A stretch of 64,000 nucleotides of DNA from M0103 sp040386155. GTDB lineage: Bacteria > Bacteroidota > Bacteroidia > Flavobacteriales_D > Crocinitomicaceae. Below the pieces are notes generated by a model. It made no database searches and was not told the origin of the DNA. It saw only the letters and a program-made list of their open reading frames with translations. Positions 7,930-14,949 of the stretch are shown here, in pieces (within the stretch, counting starts at the first letter, position 1; each line of letters starts with the position of its first letter). The translations under genes were made by a program, and so were the position numbers. The DNA is taken from the NCBI GenBank assembly GCA_040386155.1, contig JAZKFZ010000005.1:1-64000 (forward strand). The letters run 5' to 3'.

Positions 7930-8436
7930 ATGCAAAAATTACTTTTCATATCATTCGTAGCGCTAGCAGTAAGCGCTTGTGGCGACAATAAAGTTCAACC
8001 TAAAGATGGAGAAATCACCTCTTCCATTGTTGCAACCGACCAAACAGAGGAAGAAATGAAAGCTGATTTAATTGAAGTTCAGCAAGAAGAAGAAGAAAAA
8101 GCTCGAAATGAAGCAAATAGTCGCACTACCCTGAAGTTCGATAAATTAATACATGACTTCGGAAAAATTAAAGTAGATACAGAACATCCCGCAACATTTG
8201 TTGTTACCAACACTGGATCAAAGGACCTACTGATTGAAGACGTTGCCACTAGCTGTGGATGTACGACTGCTGAAAAACCTGAAAAACCAATCAAGCCTGG
8301 TCAATCTGATAAAATTTCGGTGGTATTCCATCCTAAACCAGGTCAGTTGAAAGAACAAAAAAAATCGATTACGATCACTGCGAATACAGATCCAAAAATG
8401 ACTGTGTTAACGATTCAAGGTTTTGTAGTGGAGTAA
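7930..8436 (+). CDS. DUF1573 lipoprotein
   Basis: The 168-residue product has a lipoprotein signal (lipobox VSAC, Cys17), an acidic helical linker rich in Glu (about 38-60), and a DUF1573 immunoglobulin-like domain (about 65-168). The domain markers are LIHDFGKI, TNTGSKDLLI, the TSCGCTTA cysteine motif and IKPGQSDKISVVFHP. DUF1573 proteins are abundant in Bacteroidota and have an ASPM/SPD-2/hydin-like fold. They are envelope proteins without a settled biochemical role. The upstream palindrome separates it from the protease gene. Confidence 0.88.
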   Translation: MQKLLFISFVALAVSACGDNKVQPKDGEITSSIVATDQTEEEMKADLIEVQQEEEEKARNEANSRTTLKFDKLIHDFGKIKVDTEHPATFVVTNTGSKDLLIEDVATSCGCTTAEKPEKPIKPGQSDKISVVFHPKPGQLKEQKKSITITANTDPKMTVLTIQGFVVE

Positions 8437-8509
8437 GTGAAAAGCATCCTATATTTTCCACCAATGACACTAATTCGTGGATAAGAAAGAGTATTCGCTT
8501 TTTACCGAT

Positions 8510-9316
8510 TTACGCCTGATACGCGTCTACCGCTTTTCGTACAGAACCATTTTCTTGCAATAATTTCTCTGCCATTTCGTAGGAAATCAACAATTCTTCC
8601 ATGATCATCTTGATGCCACGATCTACCAATTTATTATTGCTCAACTGCATATCCACCATTCGATTTCCTTTGACGTGACCCAATTTTATCATTAAGGAGG
8701 TTGAAATCATATTGAGCACCAATTTTTGCGCAGTACCCGATTTCATGCGTGTGCTTCCAGTCACAAATTCAGGTCCAACCGCTAATGTTATTCCATACTT
8801 CACCAATGCAATTAAAGGAGCATCTGGATTGCATGAAATTCCTGCTGTCAACACACCGTTTTCGTTTGCTTTTTCAATTGCTCCCAACACATAGGGCGTT
8901 GAGCCAGAAGCAGCAATTCCCACCACTGTATCATTTGTATTGATCTCGAATGCTTGTAAATCTTTCCAACCTTGTTCTAGATCATCTTCAGCAAATTCTA
9001 CCGCTTTACGAATGGCAGGATCTCCGCCAGCAATAATTCCAACAACTACTCCATGAGCAACACCAAACGTTGGCGGACATTCGCTTGCGTCAACAACTCC
9101 TAGGCGACCACTAGTCCCAGCTCCGATGTAAAATAACCGTCCACCAGTTTTCATCCTCAAGTAACATGCATCTACAAAAGCCTCAATTGATGACAATTCT
9201 TTTTGAACGGCCAATGCTACGGTTTGATCCTCTCGATTAATATTCTCTAATAATTCAAGCGTGCTCATCTTTTCTAGATGATTGTAGTTGGACGAAGATT
9301 CAGTTATTTTTTTCAT
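8510..9316 (-). CDS. murQ: N-acetylmuramic acid 6-phosphate etherase
   Basis: MurQ cleaves the lactyl ether of N-acetylmuramic acid 6-phosphate to GlcNAc 6-phosphate and D-lactate, recycling cell-wall sugar in the cytoplasm. The 268-residue protein is a SIS-domain enzyme with the signature GAGTSGRLGVVDASECPP (65-82). Glu79 and Glu110 correspond to the catalytic pair of the E. coli enzyme (Glu83, Glu114). The later GPEFVTGSTRMKSGTAQK motif is also intact. Its start overlaps the stop of the upstream phosphoribosyltransferase gene by four bases, showing translational coupling. The length is slightly short for the family, with a trimmed C-terminus. Confidence 0.95.
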   Translation of the reverse strand: MKKITESSSNYNHLEKMSTLELLENINREDQTVALAVQKELSSIEAFVDACYLRMKTGGRLFYIGAGTSGRLGVVDASECPPTFGVAHGVVVGIIAGGDPAIRKAVEFAEDDLEQGWKDLQAFEINTNDTVVGIAASGSTPYVLGAIEKANENGVLTAGISCNPDAPLIALVKYGITLAVGPEFVTGSTRMKSGTAQKLVLNMISTSLMIKLGHVKGNRMVDMQLSNNKLVDRGIKMIMEELLISYEMAEKLLQENGSVRKAVDAYQA

Positions 9317-9810
9317 AGCAAGTAAGCATGAGAATCAATGGCACTTAGTTCTACCTCAACGCGTTCCTTCAATGTGGTACTTAAACTTATTCCAACGAAA
9401 TCAGCTTTAATAGGGTAACGTCGATGCGTTCTATCCACCAATGCCACTGTTTTAATTGCTTTTGTAGGCTGTTCCAAAATTTTGATCAAGGAATACTGCA
9501 TGGTTTTCCCTGAGTTAAGCACATCATCAACTAAAATAATATAAGCGTTTTTCAATAATGATTGATCAATATCAAGCGTAACAGGTTCGCTCCAAGGCTT
9601 ATCTTTGTTTACTTTCACTTCAAATACTTGTACTTTCTGAGGAGAAGAGTTCACAATAATCGATTTCAATTGATTTGCTAATTCGATTCCATTTCCACTG
9701 ATGCCACCAATAAAAACAATCTCTTCTTCGAAAGAATTTTCAATGATTTGGTGACCCAAACGTTCAATTTTTTGTTGAATTTGCTGATGTGATAATATTA
9801 GTTGTTTCAT
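9313..9810 (-). CDS. Phosphoribosyltransferase-domain protein
   Basis: This 165-residue protein has a type I phosphoribosyltransferase fold. The PRPP-binding motif is YIILVDDVLNSGKTM (about 90-104), and an early FIGGISGNGIELA loop also fits. It resembles PyrR-like or hypoxanthine-type enzymes of Flavobacteriales but the substrate cannot be named. It overlaps murQ by four bases, so the two are co-translated; whether the pairing is functional is unclear. A TATTTTTG -7 box lies 23 bases upstream. Confidence 0.8.
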   Translation of the reverse strand: MKQLILSHQQIQQKIERLGHQIIENSFEEEIVFIGGISGNGIELANQLKSIIVNSSPQKVQVFEVKVNKDKPWSEPVTLDIDQSLLKNAYIILVDDVLNSGKTMQYSLIKILEQPTKAIKTVALVDRTHRRYPIKADFVGISLSTTLKERVEVELSAIDSHAYLL

Positions 9811-9833
9811 GTTTAGATATCAAAAATGCTATA

Positions 9834-9841
9834 CAAAAATA
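9834..9841 (-). promoter_or_regulatory. -7 box of the PRT-murQ operon
   Basis: On the minus strand TATTTTTG matches TAnnTTTG and lies 23 bases upstream of the phosphoribosyltransferase start. No -33 TTG is evident. Confidence 0.4.
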
Positions 9842-9866
9842 ACAGTTAAAATGGTTTCTTCGTTGC

Positions 9867-10694
9867 CTATTTCATAAAGGGCAGTAAGTGCACGAATCTC
9901 GGAACAGCTGAAGCTTTAAAGAAGTTATGCCCATTTTCTATTTCTACAACAATATTGGTCAATCCACATTTTTTCTCAAATGAATAAGCCATTCGAGGGC
10001 GAATCACTTGATCAAATTTGCCCATAATTATTCTAAATGGAATTTTATTGTCACGTATTGTTTTACCGACCAATTTTGCATTTGGATGTAAATTTCGAAA
10101 AGCTCTCCAAGTAAGCGAAGCACGATGGAACTGCTCAGGATGTGAGGAAAACTCATGCACGAAAGACTTTACTTGTGGTCGAACTAGTTTAATTTTCTCC
10201 AAAAAACTAACGTAGGATCTGAGACGATGAGGATGTTTCTCAAAATGAATCAATAGTTTGCGCAAAATACTTCTCCTCGACGACCAGTTATAAAAACTAC
10301 TATTGTCTAAGCCATCAGGTGAAATGAGCGTAAAACTTTTTACCATTTGGTAAAAGAAAGGGAAGATACACAAGGAGAACCTTCCACCCTGACTAAAAGC
10401 AAACAAGTGAAATTTACCCACTTTTTCTGCTTGAATAATTAATTCGAACAACTTGCTAAACTCTTCTAATTTTAGAGGATCATTTTCAATTCGATGCTCT
10501 GGAAAATAAGAGTTTCCGTGATAAAACAAATGTAGCGCTATCACTTTTCTTTCTGTACTTGCAATAAAAGCAAAATCTTCAGGCGATCTTCCATGTCCGT
10601 GCATACACACAACTACATCTGCACCATCACCATAAACGTAATACTCCAAGCGTAAATTATTGTGTTCGACACATTTAATTTCGGGCAGCATCAA
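9867..10694 (-). CDS. Alpha/beta-hydrolase-fold protein
   Basis: This 275-residue protein has the alpha/beta hydrolase pattern: the oxyanion region CMHGHGRSP (30-38), the nucleophile Ser101 in FAFSQGG, a likely acid in MGKFDQVIRP (near 228) and the His in ENGHNFF (near 259). No signal peptide is present, so it is probably cytoplasmic. The substrate is unknown. Its start overlaps the stop of the upstream rhomboid-like gene by four bases, so the two are co-translated and may share a role at the membrane. Confidence 0.75.
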   Translation of the reverse strand: MMLPEIKCVEHNNLRLEYYVYGDGADVVVCMHGHGRSPEDFAFIASTERKVIALHLFYHGNSYFPEHRIENDPLKLEEFSKLFELIIQAEKVGKFHLFAFSQGGRFSLCIFPFFYQMVKSFTLISPDGLDNSSFYNWSSRRSILRKLLIHFEKHPHRLRSYVSFLEKIKLVRPQVKSFVHEFSSHPEQFHRASLTWRAFRNLHPNAKLVGKTIRDNKIPFRIIMGKFDQVIRPRMAYSFEKKCGLTNIVVEIENGHNFFKASAVPRFVHLLPFMK

Positions 10695-11644
10695 GGAAGC
10701 TTTTTAAAATTTTCGTTCGCCCAAACATTGTCTTTATCTATTTTCAACACTTCTAAATACAATTTTCGCGCTTCAACATAATCTTCCTTCGCGTGTGCTT
10801 CGTAAGCGCGTTCACACAACTTATCAATTTTTATTCTTCTTAAATTTTCTTGGGCTAACTTATTGTTCGGATTGATCTCCAAACTTTTATCGTAAAAATC
10901 TATTGCTTTTTCAATATCGCCGGATTCATGATACTTGATGCCTTGTGCAAAATTCCATTCAGAAGACCATGGTGCATTTACAAAATTGATGACGCAAAAA
11001 ATAGTAGCGCCTATCAATAACATAAACATCGTAGAAAACATTTTTTTTACGTACAAAAAACTGACCACCACTCCAATCATGAAACCAGAAAACATCGCTA
11101 CAAATTCAAATTTCCAATGGTAAATAATAGTAAGATAGTAACAAGTGGTCATCAAAACAATCATCAACATTGATACACGTTTGATAGGGAATTTCTTAAA
11201 GCGCGCATCAAAAAAACGTCGAACCAAAATAAAACCAAACAAACCGTAGTTGACGCCATCGAGCCCAATTCCTGGATCATTCGTCAAAAACAACTGAGCA
11301 CACGATGAAAATGCAGCAACGCTTAATCCTAAAAAAAACAATCTAAAAAAAGAGATTCTTCGTTCAATAAAAGATGAAAACGAAAAAACAAGGACCACAT
11401 TTATCAATAAATGAAACCAATAAAGATGAAGAAAATTATTGGTGATAATTCCCCAAAATTGACCTAAGTAGATGTCTGATGTGAAAGGAGCGCCCAAATA
11501 AGGGTAAAAATCATTCGGAACTTGTCCATCACCAAACTTTATTTTAACTGTTGCATAAACACCAATGCAAAGCAGAACAATTACCATTGTTAGTAATGGA
11601 AATGGCTTACTTTGCTTAACTTCAATATCTTCATTCATACGCAT
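10691..11644 (-). CDS. Catalytically dead rhomboid-like protein with TPRs
   Basis: The product (about 317 residues from the ATG at 11644; 11638 is an alternative start) has six or seven membrane segments in a rhomboid arrangement, then a soluble C-terminal part with two TPR-like repeats (about residues 230-317). The rhomboid landmark FLHLYWFHLLINVV keeps the conserved His and Asn of helix 2. The catalytic GxSG is replaced by GLDG, with Asp in place of Ser, and the helix 6 AHxxG is replaced by AMFSG, with Met in place of His. It therefore cannot act as a serine protease and resembles iRhom/derlin-type pseudoproteases, which bind membrane proteins. The TPRs offer a protein-binding surface. It is coupled to the downstream hydrolase. 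Confidence 0.75.
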   Translation of the reverse strand: MRMNEDIEVKQSKPFPLLTMVIVLLCIGVYATVKIKFGDGQVPNDFYPYLGAPFTSDIYLGQFWGIITNNFLHLYWFHLLINVVLVFSFSSFIERRISFFRLFFLGLSVAAFSSCAQLFLTNDPGIGLDGVNYGLFGFILVRRFFDARFKKFPIKRVSMLMIVLMTTCYYLTIIYHWKFEFVAMFSGFMIGVVVSFLYVKKMFSTMFMLLIGATIFCVINFVNAPWSSEWNFAQGIKYHESGDIEKAIDFYDKSLEINPNNKLAQENLRRIKIDKLCERAYEAHAKEDYVEARKLYLEVLKIDKDNVWANENFKKLP

Positions 11645-11743
11645 TGTAAAAGTAGAAATTAAATGCATACATAAGATTAGCAAATACGAAGAATTTAATT
11701 TGATAAATTGTTAATTTCTTTTGAAAACGAATTCCCTTTTTCA

Positions 11744-11773
11744 TTGGCAGGAAAAGATTTATCACTAAATTTG
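11744..11773 (+). promoter_or_regulatory. carB promoter
   Basis: TTG (11744-11746), a 19-base spacer and TAAATTTG (11766-11773) match the Bacteroidota consensus closely. The carB ATG lies 39 bases downstream of the -7 box. Confidence 0.75.
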
Positions 11774-11812
11774 TTCTCAATTTGTTGATTACATTTTGAA
11801 CATAAGCAGATA

Positions 11813-14629
11813 ATGCCAAAAGACACCTCCATTAAGTCCGTTTTAATTATAGGAAGCGGACCAATTATCATCGGACAAGCATGCGAATTTGACTATTCCG
11901 GCTCCCAAGCAGCAAGATCATTAAGAGAAGAAGGAATTGAGGTCACCCTTATTAATTCCAATCCTGCAACTATTATGACTGATAAAGTCGTTGCAGACAA
12001 CATTTATCTTCAGGCATTAGAACCCGAAAGTATTCTTGAAATACTTAAAAATCATAAAATTGATGCCGTACTTCCAACCATGGGAGGACAAACTGCACTC
12101 AATTTAGCGATCAAATGCGATGAAATGGGCATTTGGGAGGAGCATAATGTAAAAATTATTGGGGTTGATATCAAGGCCATCGAAATAACGGAAGACAGAG
12201 AAGAATTTCGTTTGCTCATGGAGAAAATTGGTATTCCCATGGCTCCGCAAGCGACTGCTAAATCCTTCCTTGAAGGAAAAGAAGTAGCACAGCGTTTTGG
12301 ATTTCCATTGTGTATTCGCGCATCATTTACCTTAGGCGGAGCTGGAGCTTCCATCGTGCATGATCCAAAAGAATTTGATGGATTGTTGGAACGTGGACTT
12401 CAACTATCACCGATTCACGAAGTAATGATCGACAAAGCCTTACTTGGATGGAAGGAATTTGAATTGGAGTTGTTGCGTGATGCCAATGATAATGTTGTCA
12501 TTATTTGTTCAATTGAGAATTTCGACCCGATGGGTGTGCACACTGGAGATTCAATTACAGTGGCGCCAGCAATGACCCTTTCTGATACCACCTTCCAAAA
12601 AATGCGTGATATGGCCATCCACATGATGCGCTCGATCGGAAATTTTGCAGGAGGATGTAATGTGCAATTTGCAGTATCACCAGACGATCACGAACATATC
12701 ATTGCGATTGAAATCAACCCTCGGGTATCAAGATCATCAGCACTTGCGTCGAAAGCAACTGGTTATCCAATTGCAAAAATTGCCGCTAAATTGGCCATTG
12801 GATATCATTTAAATGAACTAAACAACCAAATCACTAAAACAACTTCCGCACTTTTTGAGCCGACATTGGACTATGTGATTGTGAAAATACCTCGTTGGAA
12901 CTTTAATAAATTCCCAGGAACAAATAGAGAACTTGGACTTCAGATGAAATCCGTTGGTGAAGTAATGGGAATTGGTCGTTCATTTCAAGAAGCGCTTCAA
13001 AAAGCTTGTCAATCGCTAGAGATTAACAGAAATGGCTTGGGTGCTGACGGAAAAGAATTGACCAATCAAAACGAAATATTACACAGTTTAGAGCATCCAA
13101 GTTGGAATCGTTTATTTCACATTTACGATGCTATCAAATTGGGTATTCCGTTCAAAACAATCGTTGAAAAAACAAAAATTGACATCTGGTTCTTAAAGCA
13201 AATCGAAGACCTGATTCACACAGAACGAAGAATTGAAAAATTCCATATCGACACTATTCCAAAGGAATTAATTTTTGAAGCGAAGCAAAAAGGCTACGCC
13301 GACCGTCAACTTGGTCACCTTTTACGTTGCTTAGAATCTCAAGTGTACGCAAAACGTAGTGAACTGGGAATCAATCGTGTTTACAAATTAGTAGATACGT
13401 GTGCAGCAGAATTTGAAGCACAAACACCTTACTACTATTCTACTTTTGAATACGAAAATGAAAGTACTGTTTCTGATAAGAAAAAAGTAGTTGTCTTGGG
13501 TTCTGGTCCGAACAGAATTGGGCAGGGAATTGAATTTGATTATAGTTGTGTGCACGGAGTATTAGCGGCAAAAGAATGTGGTTACGAAACGATCATGATC
13601 AATTGCAACCCTGAAACAGTTTCTACAGATTTCGACACAGCAGATAAATTGTACTTCGAGCCTGTATTCTGGGAACATATTTTTGACATCATCAAACACG
13701 AAAAACCAGAAGGTGTTATCGTACAATTGGGAGGTCAAACAGCGCTTAAATTAGCAGAAAAATTAGAACGCTACGGAATCAAAATTATGGGTACAAGCTT
13801 CGAAGCGCTTGACCTCGCTGAAGATCGCGGTCGATTCTCGAAAGTACTCGAAGAAAATAATATTCCTTTTCCAAAATATGGAATTGTTGAAAGTGCCGAA
13901 CAAGCACTGGTACTCGCTGATGATTTAGGCTTTCCATTATTGGTGCGACCGTCCTACGTTTTAGGCGGACAAAAAATGAAAATTGTCATTAACAAGGAAG
14001 AATTGGAACACCATGTAGTTGACATTATTAATGAAATGGGAAACAATCAAATCTTGTTAGATCACTTTATCGGCGGTGCTATTGAAGCAGAAGCAGATGC
14101 CATTTGTGATGGAGAAGATGTCTATATCATCGGTATAATGCAACATATTGAGCCTGCTGGTATTCATTCAGGTGACTCGTATGCAGTGCTTCCACCCTAC
14201 AATTTGGGAGATTTTGTGATGCAACAAATCGAAGATATTACGAAGAAGATTGCAGTCGCTTTGAAAACAGTAGGATTGATTAATATACAATTCGCCATCA
14301 AGGACGATAAAGTATACGTTATTGAGGCAAATCCAAGAGCATCTAGAACAGTTCCTTTCATCGCAAAAGCTTACGACGAACCTTATGTCAACTATGCAAC
14401 TAAAGTGATGTTGGGTGATAAAAAGGTGAAAGATTTCAATTTCAATCCTCGAAAAGAAGGTTATGCGATCAAAATTCCTGTATTCTCGTACGAAAAATTT
14501 CCAGATGTGAAAAAAGAATTGGGTCCAGAAATGAAGTCAACAGGTGAAGCCATTCGTTTCATCAAAAACTTGCGCGACCCGTTCTTTACAAAGATCTATT
14601 CTGAAAGAAACATGCATTTATCTAAATAA
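11813..14629 (+). CDS. carB: Carbamoyl-phosphate synthase large subunit
   Basis: CarB makes carbamoyl phosphate from bicarbonate, ammonia (from glutamine via CarA) and two ATP, feeding pyrimidine and arginine synthesis. The 938-residue protein has the N-terminal ATP-grasp half (about 1-400), the oligomerisation region (about 400-550) and the second ATP-grasp half (about 555-935). Each half opens with its own copy of the motif: LIIGSGPIIIGQACEFDYSG and LGSGPNRIGQGIEFDYSC. It ends at the close of the second half, so the C-terminal MGS-like allosteric domain of about 130 residues, present in the 1070-residue enterobacterial enzyme, is missing. Short CarB proteins are usual in Flavobacteriia. carA is not in this window. 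The next gene starts on the base after the stop. Confidence 0.96.
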   Translation: MPKDTSIKSVLIIGSGPIIIGQACEFDYSGSQAARSLREEGIEVTLINSNPATIMTDKVVADNIYLQALEPESILEILKNHKIDAVLPTMGGQTALNLAIKCDEMGIWEEHNVKIIGVDIKAIEITEDREEFRLLMEKIGIPMAPQATAKSFLEGKEVAQRFGFPLCIRASFTLGGAGASIVHDPKEFDGLLERGLQLSPIHEVMIDKALLGWKEFELELLRDANDNVVIICSIENFDPMGVHTGDSITVAPAMTLSDTTFQKMRDMAIHMMRSIGNFAGGCNVQFAVSPDDHEHIIAIEINPRVSRSSALASKATGYPIAKIAAKLAIGYHLNELNNQITKTTSALFEPTLDYVIVKIPRWNFNKFPGTNRELGLQMKSVGEVMGIGRSFQEALQKACQSLEINRNGLGADGKELTNQNEILHSLEHPSWNRLFHIYDAIKLGIPFKTIVEKTKIDIWFLKQIEDLIHTERRIEKFHIDTIPKELIFEAKQKGYADRQLGHLLRCLESQVYAKRSELGINRVYKLVDTCAAEFEAQTPYYYSTFEYENESTVSDKKKVVVLGSGPNRIGQGIEFDYSCVHGVLAAKECGYETIMINCNPETVSTDFDTADKLYFEPVFWEHIFDIIKHEKPEGVIVQLGGQTALKLAEKLERYGIKIMGTSFEALDLAEDRGRFSKVLEENNIPFPKYGIVESAEQALVLADDLGFPLLVRPSYVLGGQKMKIVINKEELEHHVVDIINEMGNNQILLDHFIGGAIEAEADAICDGEDVYIIGIMQHIEPAGIHSGDSYAVLPPYNLGDFVMQQIEDITKKIAVALKTVGLINIQFAIKDDKVYVIEANPRASRTVPFIAKAYDEPYVNYATKVMLGDKKVKDFNFNPRKEGYAIKIPVFSYEKFPDVKKELGPEMKSTGEAIRFIKNLRDPFFTKIYSERNMHLSK

Positions 14630-14905
14630 ATGGTACTTCCACTTAGTGTAACCGGAATTTTTAAAACCATCCTCTTTATTATTGGAGGCTTGGTACTGCT
14701 TCGCTTTTTGGGACAATTGATGATTGCAAAACGAAACATGGAGGCAGAACGCGATCTTACTAAGCGCCAAAATGATATCGACAAAGAACGCAGCGAAAAA
14801 ATGAAAAACTTCGGAAAAACCAATATTATTGGTAGCAAACACTCAAGTACTTCAAAATCAACGCCAAGCAACACGCATGATGTTGATTTCGAAGAAATCG
14901 TTTAG
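14630..14905 (+). CDS. DUF4834-like small membrane protein
   Basis: This 91-residue protein has one membrane segment (about 8-30), a charged coiled-coil-like stretch with KRNMEAERDLTKRQ (near 34-47), and a tail ending in DVDFEEIV. This layout and the terminal VDFEEI motif resemble the DUF4834 family of Bacteroidota; the assignment is by eye. Its ATG directly follows the carB stop with no spacer, so it is probably co-translated with carB. The function is unknown. Confidence 0.7.
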   Translation: MVLPLSVTGIFKTILFIIGGLVLLRFLGQLMIAKRNMEAERDLTKRQNDIDKERSEKMKNFGKTNIIGSKHSSTSKSTPSNTHDVDFEEIV

Positions 14906-14949
14906 TGCATTTTAATTTTTCTTATTTTTAGCACAAATTATACTAGTTC

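Noticed and set aside
9867..10694. Homoserine acetyltransferase or another named hydrolase
   Set aside because: Only the general alpha/beta hydrolase motifs are visible, so no specific enzyme name is justified.
14596..14874. Minus-strand ORFs over the DUF4834-like gene
   Set aside because: They are shadows of the plus-strand gene, which has a sensible membrane helix and tail and directly follows carB.
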